A stretch of 64,000 bases of DNA from Lumbricus rubellus (lineage: Eukaryota; Annelida; Clitellata; Crassiclitellata; Lumbricidae). Positions 24,901 through 34,900 of the stretch are shown here, piece by piece (within the stretch, counting starts at the first letter, position 1; each line of letters begins with the position of its first letter). Both the position numbers and the translations under genes were made by a program. The stretch covers positions 67,824,585-67,888,584 of the forward strand of contig OX243811.1 in NCBI GenBank assembly GCA_945859605.1, given 5' to 3'. The notes beneath the pieces were generated by a model. The model did no database searches. It was not told the DNA's origin and worked only from the letters and a program-made list of their open reading frames with translations.

Positions 24901-25520
24901 CGCTATATAAATGCTTGATATGAATGAAAGACATTTTTCTAGATATTTGGTCACAGGCTAAAAAGTTCCAATATTAAAATCAGATGAACGCAATTTAAGT
25001 GAAACGTTGGACGGTTTTAAAAAGTTGAGAGAGATGAGTTTTATATTTAGATAAATTTATGACTAAATGAATATGCACAAGAAATTGGACGGATGTGTTC
25101 CAGAGATTTTGACCAGCGACTGACAATACACATGATTGCAACACTGTCTGAATAACGACTATAACAACTAATACATGACAACAATCATTCTGATGATAAC
25201 AACTACAACAATGGCGATGATGATCAGAACGATGATAATAACAAACATTGAATATGTGAAACTTGCATTCAGATGTCATTAAGAAGAGAATTGTTGCACT
25301 CACGAGGTATGGGTCCGTGGCCTTCGATGATCGACGTCGTTGGTGACACGGATCCATTTGATCCCTTTTGATCGTTGCTGCTGTGACCATTCAACTCCTT
25401 GTGATCATCATCGTGACGGTTCGTCAGAGCGGTCAGGTCTTCCTCCGAACCATTTCCATATGCGATTCCTTCGTCGCTATCAACTTCCATTTCACCACCA
25501 GATGGCTTCGCTGTTGTCAT
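11221..25520 (-). CDS. PANK: Pantothenate kinase, complete seven-exon gene, 438 aa
   Basis: Coding exons (- strand): 25520..25304, 18311..17962, 16739..16492, 15736..15560, 14980..14857 (using the first donor), 13499..13374, 11295..11221. All phases match and the sum is 1317 nt. The enzyme phosphorylates pantothenate with ATP, the first and rate-setting step of CoA synthesis. Motifs are [14 protein letters not shown] (nucleotide-binding, residues 75-88), [18 protein letters not shown] with the likely catalytic Glu at 200, [16 protein letters not shown] (273-281), [33 protein letters not shown], and the C-terminal [17 protein letters not shown]. The first 72 residues are acidic and low-complexity, as in vertebrate PANK N-terminal extensions. 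The start is the first Met of exon 1. Oddities are the splice-site arrays at exons 2 and 5, listed separately. The paralogue class (PANK1, 2 or 3) cannot be assigned. Confidence 0.93.
11553..11600 (-). mobile_element. LINE/SINE 3' tail with conserved stem-loop
   Basis: On the minus strand AGCGCCTCT and AAGAGGCGCT form a stem around GAGTAGATTTCTTG, followed by TTATAAAT and an AATA-rich end. The same arrangement ends the LINE at 42738-43065. Confidence 0.5.
11700..12130 (-). other. CpG-rich, coding-like island in PANK intron 6, unidentified
   Basis: This stretch is much richer in CpG than its surroundings. The minus strand gives two protein-like pieces in different frames: [20 protein letters not shown] onwards to ISPKDGSR (about 12118-11998), and [20 protein letters not shown] onwards to a stop near 11748. 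A GGTCAGT donor-like site and the palindrome TCGAGTTAACTCGA lie between them. I do not recognise a family. It may be a nested gene fragment or part of a transposon. Confidence 0.3.
12590..12880 (-). repeat. Decayed tandem array derived from the PANK exon-4 acceptor edge
   Basis: About six units of roughly 45-55 bp lie in PANK intron 6. On the minus strand each unit contains TTGGGAGGTGGAACATTGCT plus TGGACT, then GACTTGGTCTGTTTGTTTG. That matches the start of exon 4 (CTTGGGAGGAGGAACATTCC then TTGGACT, coding LGGGTFLGL) and its upstream intron rich in TTTGTTT. Further weak copies of the same edge lie at about 15755-15900, beside exon 4. Confidence 0.65.
13025..13335. repeat. Simple repeats in PANK intron 6
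   Basis: A CTC/CTT-rich run lies at about 13035-13080 and a CATCAT/CGTCAT run at about 13255-13330. The frames through them are low-complexity. Confidence 0.7.
14045..14905 (-). repeat. Splice-donor minisatellite at PANK exon 5 (15 x 57/58 bp)
   Basis: The unit is the 3' end of exon 5 plus the first intron bases: each copy holds [16 protein letters not shown] followed by the donor GAG|GTAAAG (one copy, near 14221, has GTAAGG). Fifteen donors are present. Thirteen spacings are close to 57 bp (19 codons, no stop), and two units have one extra base (near 14272 and 14331). The first ten donors (exon ends 14857, 14800, and so on down to 14344) keep the frame; those beyond do not. The copy at the far end (about 14053) leads into unique intron sequence and is probably the ancestral donor. 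Confidence 0.92.
15038..15178 (+). repeat. Interspersed retroposon-like repeat, copy 2
   Basis: It matches 5213-5345: GCAAGCTGTCTGT, GTATTCTGTAATCT, GTAACCGGTTGCGGTATGTC, then an ATATTATTATT end. It sits in PANK intron 4. Confidence 0.5.
16890..17118 (+). repeat. 31-32-bp minisatellite in PANK intron 2, about 7 copies
   Basis: The unit is built around TTGAAAAGCACCGCTAAC then ATTCAGTGAAAAA. Copies differ by one G/A change and A-run length. It is not derived from an exon. Confidence 0.9.
17560..17610 (+). repeat. ATT microsatellite
   Basis: A run of TTATTATTA with one TTAATA interruption, in PANK intron 2. Confidence 0.9.
18301..18730 (-). repeat. Splice-acceptor minisatellite at PANK exon 2 (10 x 43 bp)
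   Basis: On the minus strand each unit contains TTTGTTTGTTTCGCATCCAG, a pyrimidine tract and acceptor, followed by CGATGCCGTGGTTTG, the first bases of exon 2. Ten copies are almost identical (CACATCAA or CACGTCAA variants). The copy touching the exon (AG at 18312-18313) gives the correct phase. Because 43 is not a multiple of three and a TGA appears when two or more units are included, only this acceptor yields the kinase. Confidence 0.92.
18880..19230 (+). mobile_element. Degenerate LINE 3' end (CR1/L2-type) in PANK intron 1
   Basis: Frames on the + strand resemble the C-terminal region of CR1/L2-like retrotransposon proteins: a LHWLPV-like then FRIKFKI block, PSYLQSLL-like, and a late [15 protein letters not shown]. 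Several frameshifts are present and nothing is intact. Confidence 0.5.
19254..19352 (+). repeat. 24-bp tandem repeat, 4 copies
   Basis: Four head-to-tail copies of CTCAGACTCACATTTCGGTG plus TGAC, in PANK intron 1 just after the LINE fragment. Confidence 0.9.
21071..21489. mobile_element. 419-bp MITE with 34-bp terminal inverted repeats
   Basis: Both ends carry GTGTCCCGCCATATGAAAAG followed by GTACCATAAGTCGG in inverted orientation without mismatch. AGAT flanks both ends (21067-21070 and 21490-21493), a possible 4-bp target duplication. It has no coding potential. It sits in PANK intron 1. Confidence 0.85.
21909..21980 (+). repeat. CA microsatellite
   Basis: CACACA run with CGCACA and TCGCAC interruptions, in PANK intron 1. 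Confidence 0.9.
22131..23346 (-). mobile_element. Inactivated Tc1/mariner element with TA flanks
   Basis: Terminal inverted repeats start CACCGTGGTTCAAAAAAAAC then TAAGCCAAATTG and are flanked by TA on both sides (22129-22130, 23347-23348). The minus strand holds mariner transposase pieces: [14 protein letters not shown], then [20 protein letters not shown] with DRVYQ, then an IDDAV segment in a shifted frame. Stops interrupt the middle and the usual catalytic QDSAPAH block reads differently, so no active transposase is encoded. About 1.2 kb, in PANK intron 1. Confidence 0.88.
23600..24795 (+). mobile_element. 5'-truncated non-LTR retrotransposon with part of the reverse transcriptase
   Basis: A 284-codon frame (23629-24483) begins near the catalytic FADDT motif and continues with [70 protein letters not shown] and a C-terminal WNNLPKYI. 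This is the thumb and C-terminal part of a LINE reverse transcriptase. The endonuclease and palm N-terminus are missing. The 3' region has a stem-loop (24638-24650 with 24677-24689, AAGGGTCAATCCA) and ends in repeats of ACTTGCTT. The frame is intact, so the insertion may be fairly recent. Confidence 0.88.
24845..24935 (+). mobile_element. LINE/SINE 3' tail fragment
   Basis: It contains GAGTAGTTCGCTTGAAGAGG then GGCGCTATATAAATGCTTGA and an AATGAA end, the tail shared by several repeats in this window. Confidence 0.5.
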
Positions 25521-28500
25521 TGTTGCAGTACAACAACGTCACAATGAATCTAACAAACAACAAAGCAACCGTTGCTTGCTCCACTGAAATCACATTTAAG
25601 TCCGAAGGCATCTGTCAGATCATTCGTGACCTCAAAAGGTCCAAAATAGCAGAAGAGAGTTAATAATTCTAAACTGAAACCTTAACGGTATAAACAATTA
25701 ATATAAGTTATTGTCTTGAGTTGCTTGGCAACCCATCCCCATAAAAGTGGCTTGAATTGACATAAAAATGGATCGTCATAAATTTTTCCTTTCCTGCCAT
25801 CTTTCCATTTCTTTATTCCTCCCCTTTCCAAAGCATAAATCCACTCTCATCTCCTCTTATACAGCACTCAACAGTGGGAGGAGTAACTGATTCAATCCAA
25901 GCATAAATTTAAATACTTCTATTGCATGCATTGCTATTAAACAGGAAACATGAATTGGTCAAAGCAAAGGTTGCGACAACACAACGTAAATCACATTTGA
26001 ATTTACAGTACAAAGAGAATCTTGAGAAGAGCCATTATTCCTCAATCTATCCACGAGGGACGGCCGTAGGTACGAATGGCAGGCGACTTCATTTTCTTAA
26101 CCTCGGCATATGAATGCAGTTTTCTAACATGATGTCTGATCTTCCGGCTGACAGTCAGTGTACACACTCATTGTGGCAGAGTCATGTGGAGGTGGGACGC
26201 AAGTTAAGCCGAAATCTTGACAGAAAATTATGCTCTGGCACGTATTTGAAGCTCTACCATCCAACCCTTACATCTCGCACCCCACAGGAAGCATGTCAAT
26301 AATCAAACTTGCTGCACAATATTCTGCTAACTCTAAACCTACAATCGACTAAAATTGACTAAAACCCCAAATCACAATGCATCCCAGGTAGTTTTTCACT
26401 CAAGTTTAAAAACTTTCAAAGCGTAATAAACAACAATGCTGGGCGTAAATTTAAACCCTGTCAGCCGGGTCTCGCCCAAAATCAGAGAGCCCTAAGCGAC
26501 AACTAATAATTTGCTCAGCTGGACACACGAAGAGAACGTTAGAGAAAATAACAGTGTTAGAAAATGTTCTAGAATAAAGTTAATAGACAGAGAAAACAGT
26601 GGATTTGACTTACTATTACTAGTCGAGTATAAGCGATGGTCTGATATTATGGCGCACAGCCTTCTTACTGCAACGCTCTCAAATGCAGACAACGCCACCA
26701 CTGACTGAAAAGCACGGCCAACCTACCATTTAGCTGAATATCGACAACACGCAAATTTTCCCCGCACTTAATTCGTCAGTGCAAAGTGAATCTAGTACAA
26801 AATCATTCCATCAGAATCAATTTTAACCTTCAAACTGTCGCACGATAACAACACGCCACTAACTACACACACAGTCACACACCACACACACACACTGCCA
26901 CAGCAGATCTTATATTACATGAGGATTCCACACTTACAAATTATTTGCGTCGCCAACATATTAAGATGACAGAAAGCTATCTTATGCTTAGAAGCTTATA
27001 GACCCCTAAGAGCTCTTATCTCATCGCATGTGTCATGTATAATAAGCATAAATTGGTCAACTCATCTCACTCGATCTATATAATCGCTTACAACTAAACG
27101 TTATCATGTATTCCATCATTCCATTTTAAGGTAAATTTAAGAGACATAATATTATGGTCACATGGACATAAATAACCTTGGCACATAGGCCTAGAACTAT
27201 AGCCTATGGGCTACATCAATTTATTATCGCATTTAGTAGTCCTAGGCCTACATGACATACCTGCAGATCATGATGGAGGTTGGTCGGTCAGTTTTTGAAA
27301 TCAATAGCTAGACTCTGCTCTTACGTTTATACGGGAATCTCCACGCAAAAATTAAGCGACATAGATCTTAATTAACCTAAATTCAAAAGTTTCATTAGCA
27401 TATCCTATAGCACTAGGTCTATAATTAATTCTTAAGATTGTCCACGATAGTGCAGACTATGCTACACGTCAAGGTAATTAATTGGCTAGCACAAACTCTT
27501 AAGGAATGAGTTAGAGGTAGGCTAATCGTTTAGCCCAGTGGCGATTCTACCGGAGGTGGGCTGGTATACTGTAGCCCCTTAGATGGAAAGTTAGTCCCCC
27601 GGTTTTTTCTAGCCCATATGCACATTTTATCCCCCCGTTTAACGTTTAGTTAGCTAAAAAAAGTACATTGCCCTCAATGCTCGTTGCATGGCAGCAATTT
27701 AAAGGCCTCCCACTCGATATATCCCAGTCCCTTTATAATGGTACTTCCTACAGATTAAACAGATTGATTGGCATGAATGATTTTCGTCTGCTGCATGTTT
27801 TGTAGATGCTGCTCTGTAAAGCTTGGGTCCTGTAACATAGGCATTATCATGTATTCCATCATTCCATGCACTCGATCCTGAACTGTTGCTCCAATCAGAG
27901 TGCTTGCTCAGATATTAGCACATGTCTGTCTGCACTACTACTAAATTAATAGCTGTCCTGTGACCGCAGAAGACCCATGCATGGTGCTCAGGAAGAAACT
28001 GAAGAACAGTTCTCTTCAAGAACAGACTGCAGCTTGAGCGACCGAGATTAAGAGGCCATCCCTCAACACTTGATGACCATGTACGTGTACAGCTGTGGTG
28101 ATATCAGCTTCGTTAGCAGACGAAGACAGCAAAGACACCAACATCAGCAACATGAATGGCCAAACAACTTGAAACAAGGGCAGCTTAGGTCTCAGTCCAA
28201 TGTATACAGTGTACAATAGTGTAATGTGGGTAATTGTGTATACTGAACAGTGTATTATAATCCGTTTTGAGCACGCCGCGCACAGTCCCACATACGTTCA
28301 TTATTATAAATGAATGAATTCATTGTGACAACAAGAAAGAAAACCTGAAGAGTTAAGGATGAATTGTTTACGGCAATGATAATCCTAATCCTACGGCAGG
28401 TATGTGAATTGGCATGACGAGACCACAATGTGATGGGATGTCATGGGGGAAATTTAGGCCTACTCCAGTTTGACACCAATATATTTACCCGAAGCATGAG

Positions 28501-28898
28501 CGCACTCGGATATTTTTGCCAGAGAAGCAACTACACAATGAATGGTCACTGTTAGATTTATAGCAAGTGCTTGAAACATGCAAAACAGGAAATTAAGAAC
28601 GTGAGCATTTCTCACAAAGGTTTCTAACTAATTATTGTCAATAATAATTTTCGATTTCACTGTGTACGCTATTATTGGTGTTAATAAGTGCTTAAGATCA
28701 AAAAGTTTAAGCTTCGAACAGAATCTGCAGAAGAATCGATGATCTCACTTTCGAATATGCCATCAGGATTTTAGGAAACCATGAAATAAACTAAAATAAA
28801 ATTGACACAGACGAACACAGAAACAATAGGAAGGCACTTGTTTCAACCAAAACAGGCGAATGATTGAGGACAGTCACACCCAGAAACCAACTATTATT
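25521..28898. other. Intergenic region between PANK and syntaxin-5
   Basis: It must hold the PANK promoter and any untranslated first exon, which I cannot place. TAGGCCTA-type motifs are frequent at 27180-27560. A hAT-like left end (CAGTGGCGATTCTACCGG) starts near 27537, but I find no matching right end. TTATCATGTATTCCATCATT then CCAT occurs at about 27103 and again at 27845. The open frame at 28016-28291 has no recognisable domain. Confidence 0.45.
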
Positions 28899-28904
28899 TT
28901 TATT
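28899..28904 (-). other. AATAAA poly(A) signal of syntaxin-5
   Basis: Minus-strand AATAAA about 45 bases after the syntaxin stop codon. Confidence 0.5.
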
Positions 28905-28948
28905 ATTGTCTGTCTTTGAACGATCAGACGTACATGCATAAATGATTT

Positions 28949-31900
28949 CTACGCAATGAAGACAACGAATAAGATGAAGAAGACGATGAGAACGGCAAAT
29001 ATCTTCACCATCAACCATCGATTGGATGAGATCGAACGAAAGTATCGAACGATTTCACTGTGCGCCAATTCAACGTTCGTCTGCGTTTCATCAACGTTGC
29101 TGTCTATTCTGTTGGAAAGAAAAGACGCATCACATGACTCACAATCAAACACAAATTCATTCATTCAGAGCATTTATATGGCGCCTCTACAATGTAATAA
29201 CTTATCTTTTACCAATCTAATCCTGCAGTGCTAAAAAAGTGCAAAAATATCATTAAGAATAATAACAACACTAATAATTAATTGAGAGATTGATTCAAGA
29301 TTCTGGATCAGTTCTTATCTTCCAGGACATCCCAGCACTTCAACTGGTTCCACCATTGCTGCGTCCATCGTCCACTCAAAGCTTGACTATTGCAACGCCC
29401 TGTTCTTAAACCTTGATTCCACACAACTTAAGCGCCTCCAACTCAGTCAAAATTCTCTAGCTAGAGCCGTCAGCTGAATTTAAAATATCAAATGGTAAAA
29501 TACGAAGAGAAAGACAGCACAGTGCCAGGTTTTGTACCTCTGAACCATCTCTCCTTGTTCCTGTACCATGTGAGCGAGCTGCTGGTAAATGCTTCCAAGT
29601 TCAACGATCGTTTGTTCGATATTCTTCATCGTATCAGCTCGACTCTGAAGAAATCTGTCCTAAAAAAGACAGACAACAATCGACAGAAGGCCACTTCGTC
29701 CCGCTCTCCCCTTAAATAGACAAAAGATGGATTTAATATGAAAACGAGGATCATTATTATTTGGAAGAAGATGAGGAGATCGCTTGCCGAACACATCAAA
29801 TGATGGATGATTGAAATGAAGTCATTACCACTAAAAATCCATTGGAAAAATCATTGGAAATCTGGTTATAATAGCAATAATAATAATTATGACAACTCGC
29901 TATAGCGCCGTAAGTCCCTGTAACATGACCACTTACAATGGCGTATGTAGATAAGAGACATCAGAAGCCAGGCTATGGCGGATATAATAATATGCGTGTG
30001 CTTGTGTGTGTGTGCTTGTGTGTGTGTGTGTGTGCTTGTGTGTGTGTGCTTGTGTGTGTGCGTGTGCGTGCAAGTTTAAAGAGTTAAGCGTTAAGTTTAG
30101 ATGTGAATAATGACAACAAAGACTCAACGAAACGAATTGATGCGTTAAGCGGATAATGAAACATTGAAAATGGTGCAATAGATTGAATTAGATCCAACAA
30201 ATACAAGCAATACATAATTATAAGAAAAGAAAGTGAATTGGTGGATAGAAGGCTAGACAGATGGATGGACAGAAGGATGGGTGTACAGGTGGATAGACAA
30301 CCTCTGTGCCTTGAAGTTGTTGCATTGTTGTTGCGTTGAACTGAACGTTGTTCATATCGATTGCAACATCGTCGTCGTCTCTCTTCTTCTCATCATCGTC
30401 CAGTAACAACCACTTGTTGCTGTCTGCAACAACAAACACAACAAATAGCAACCGTCTCTCAAAGCCACCAACATCAGCACATCGCATGAAAAGGAAGAAG
30501 AAGTTGTCAATAAGAATGAAATGCAACGCTTTGATATGATCGAATAAAAAGAGCAATGGTGCCTAAGTGTATATAATAAAGCCTCAGAACGGCACTTTGA
30601 ACCTATGCACTTAACCAATCTATGCACTTAACCAATCTATGCACTTAACCAATCTATGCACTTAACCAATCTATGTACTTCACCAATCTATGCACTTAAC
30701 CAATCTATGCACTTAACCAATCTATGTACTTCACCAATCTATGCACTTAACCAATCTATGCACTTAACCAATCTATGTACTTCACCAATCTATGCACTTA
30801 ACCAATCTATGCACTTAACCAATCTATGTACTTCACCAATCTATGCACTTAACCAATCTATGCACTTAACCAATCTATGTACTTCACCAATCTATGCACT
30901 TAACCAATCTATGCACTTAACCAATCTATGTACTTCACCAATCTATGCACTTAACCAATCTATGTACTTAACCAATCTATGTACTTCACCAATCTATGCA
31001 CTTAACCAATCTATGCACTTAACCAATCTATGTACTTCACCAATCTATGCACTTAACCAATCTATGCACTTAACCAATCTATGTACTTCACCAATCTATG
31101 CACTTAACCAATCTATGCACTTAACCAATCTATGTACTTCACCAATCTATGCACTTAACCAATCTATGCACTTAACCAATCTATGTACTTCACCAATCTA
31201 TGCACTTAACCAATCTATGCACTTAACCAATCTATGTACTTCACCAATCTATGCACTTAACCAATCTATGCACTTAACCAATCTATGCACTTAACCAATC
31301 TATGCACTTAACCAATCTATGCACTTAACCAATCTATGCACTTAACCAATCTATGCACTTAACCAATCTATGTACTTCACCAATCTATGCACTTAACCAA
31401 TCTATGCACTTAACCAATCTATGTACTTCACCAATCTATGCACTTAACCAATCTATGTACTTAACCAATCTATGTACTTCACCAATCTATGCACTTAACC
31501 AATCTATGCACTTAACCAATCTATGTACTTCACCAATCTATGCACTTAACCAATCTATGCACTTAACCAATCTATGTACTTCACCAATCTATGCACTTAA
31601 CCAATCTATGCACTTAACCAATCTATGTACTTCACCAATCTATGCACTTAACCAATCTATGCACTTAACCAATCTATGTACTTCACCAATCTATGCACTT
31701 AACCAATCTATGTACTTCACCAATCTATGCACTTAACCAATCTATGCACTTAACCAATCTATGCACTTAACCAATCTATGTACTTCACCAATCTATGCAC
31801 ATAAGAAAACATTACATGTATGGTGCAGCAGAATTGGATAAATATTCACAACATAAAAAATTCTTAAAGAACTGTTAACCAAAACATTCAACAACAAAGG

Positions 31901-34900
31901 GCAGGATGCACAGGAAGACAAAGAAAGATATGAGACAAAGGCGATGTGCTGATACTTACTGTAAGACGCAGATGATGATGATGGAAGTGATGAGTTGACG
32001 TTGGCTGATGATGAAGAGAATTCTCGTCGTCTGTTCTGTTGCTGCTGCAGAGTCTAGCAAATGAAGAGAGAAGAAGAAAAGCAGAAGATGAATGAACGAC
32101 ATTTGTTCTTCTCTTCATCAACAATTCAACATCAACAGCAGCCTATAGCTATGGCTCACGCTATGAAGTCTTAGTGACTTTAGTTTCTTAGTCTTGGCAT
32201 ATAACATGAGGTCCAGTCCTCTCCCTCAACGTTCTATCTTCCCATCAACAGTATACACATACTTATTACAACTGAATTGAAAGAGTTAAGCATGTGAAGC
32301 AGAAATCTCAGATAATAATAATAATAGTCAGACATAATTTCATACAATAATGAAACACTTTTAGGCATAAAAACTACTAGTAATAATACTAATAGTAAAA
32401 AATTTTCACTTTTGGGCATAAAAACTACTAGTAATAATACTAATAGTAAACAATTTTCACTTTTGGGCATAAAAACTACTAGTAATAATACTAATAGTAA
32501 ACAATTTTCACTTTTGGGCATAAAAACTACTAGTAATAATACTAATAGTAAACAATTTTCACTTTTGGGCATAAAAACTGCTAGTAATAATACTAATAGT
32601 AAACAATTTTCTGCCACGATGGAAATTTGTATTCCTCAATAATTTGGCTGGCAGTCCAGCGTCCTACCTACTTGATGATCATGGATCCAGAAGAGGAGAG
32701 AGACTCCCTCAATTTAATATACAATCTTCTGAAAAAGCACAACTCAATCAATGACAACATAACTAGTAACTTCTATTATTATTCAGATGTCAACCAAAGC
32801 CATAACTGGTTAAAATGCTCACAAAGTTTAATAAAAACAATATAATTAATATAAATAAAAGAAAGACAGGAGACTAAGGTAGACATAATGTTTTTTCTAT
32901 TCTCAATATGAGAATTCTGATTTGGCTGAGCAGCAGAAAAACAACTTAAGGAGAAATAGTTGAGATGGAGACATCGAACCTCTGTTCGGACGTGTAATAC
33001 GCTTCGAAAGTCACTTGTCATGACGGCCAACTTCGACTAAAATGACAAAATGACAAATGATTCAGCTTCTCATGACGTCATCAGCATTTTATTCTCTTCA
33101 GTGTAAACACGGCGGAAAATCTTTTTCACACAAAATTCAAACAGTTACTGAAAGTTTCCTAAATTTTGTGTATGTGTTTAAATTTGTGTAGCTCAAACAT
33201 AACATAAAATCCAAGAACAACGTTTAAATTTGTGATTGTACCACAGCTGCGACAACTAACACTATAACCATTATTTCAAACACCATATGTCACCATTTAT
33301 AAATTGTCATGCTTCTTGCATGTGTTTTATCAGCTGGTTTGAATATGGAATATACTTACTACTTGCTTATCACCAATATCGTCATCACCACTGACACCAT
33401 CACCTATCACCGCAACCACCAACATCACGTTTCACCAAATTGTCGTTATTATTATTATCATAGGCGCAGGGGACATTTCAACAGTGGGGGGGGGGCAAAA
33501 TTAGACTTTTGCCCGAAAAAATTTGTGTCATCCGGCCGCAATCTTAAGAAAAATTCTCATTACGTTTGCTTAAAAATTCTGACGACTTTTTTTAGTCATC
33601 CGGTACTTTTGCACAAATTTTAAAAAACTTTGTTTCTTTTTCCGAGTATGCTTGCCCAAAAATTCAGACTTGCCCGAAATTTGGGGGGCATTTGCCCCCC
33701 CCGGACTCACGTCTCCTACGCCTATGATTATTATTATTATCATCACCATATCACCCTTGCAAAATCGTGTAGTTGAGCTTAATATTACAGAGAATAGAGC
33801 ATCTAACATGATCGACAGTTAATGGTTTTTTTATGAACCTGTAGAGTGACGAGAACAGAGTTAGCGTGAGTCTGTTTGTCATGACCTGAAATCATCTTCT
33901 GAGCTCGACTCAACTGCAACAAAACAACACAACAAACGATAGAAAGTCATTAATAATAAAATTATTAGCATCAAATGCAATTATTATTAATGTCGAAACA
34001 TCAAATGCAATTATTATTGATGTCGAAACATCAAATGCAATTATTATTGATGTCGAAACATCAAATGCAATTATTATTGATGTCGAAACATCAAATGCAA
34101 TTATTATTGATGTCGAAACATCAAATGCAATTATTATTGATGTCGAAACATCAAATGCAATTATTATTGATGTCGAAACATCAAATGCAATTATTATTGA
34201 TGTCGAAACATCAAATGCAATTATTATTGATGTCGAAACATCAAATGCAATTATTATTGATGTCGAAACATCAAATGCAATTATTATTGATGTCGAAACA
34301 TCAAATGCAACTATTATTGATGTCGAAACATCAAATGCAATTATTATTGATGTCGAAACATCAAATGCAATTATTATTGATGTCGAAACATCAAATGCAA
34401 TTATTAATTTAATGTCGATTGATGAAAGAAAGAATCAATAGATGGCGGTGCACTGAAACGAAGCATTGAAAATCTTATTCTCAATGTTATTCACTGCTAT
34501 AATTATTTTAGTCATCCGTCTTCAATTCCTTTCATCCACCCGTGAGTCCGTCCATCCGTCCGTCCATCCGACCTACTTGGTAATCTAGTGGTACCTCTTG
34601 TAATTGTGAGATCTGTTTATTGAGTTGTCCCAGATCCTGTTTGATGATGAACGTCAATTGATCAATCTCTGGCTCCTTGTCATCGAATATCGACTTTCGT
34701 TTGGCCACTGCAATCAACAATCACAGACGCAACAATCAATCAATTCCATGCTTCAATCACACATCAAAGATCACCATGCGGATCAATCAAAAGCCTCTGA
34801 GTAGCCCCTTGAAGAGGTGCTATATAAATGCATCTAATAAATGAAAAAGCAAGAGAATAATCTCATCAATCGAAGATCATCAATTAGTAATAATGCTAAC

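Noticed and set aside
27537..27660. CAGTGGCGATTCTACCGG considered as a complete hAT element
   Set aside because: Only one end is found, with no matching right end or duplication.
28016..28291. 91-codon minus frame with a hydrophobic stretch
   Set aside because: No domain, no splice context and no second signal. Likely chance.
30656..31736. Long frame repeating MHLTNLCTSPIYALNQS
   Set aside because: By-product of a 51-bp satellite unit inside a syntaxin-5 intron.
33968..34412. Regular 30-bp repeats considered as a CRISPR array
   Set aside because: Units are contiguous with no unique spacers, and the DNA is eukaryotic.
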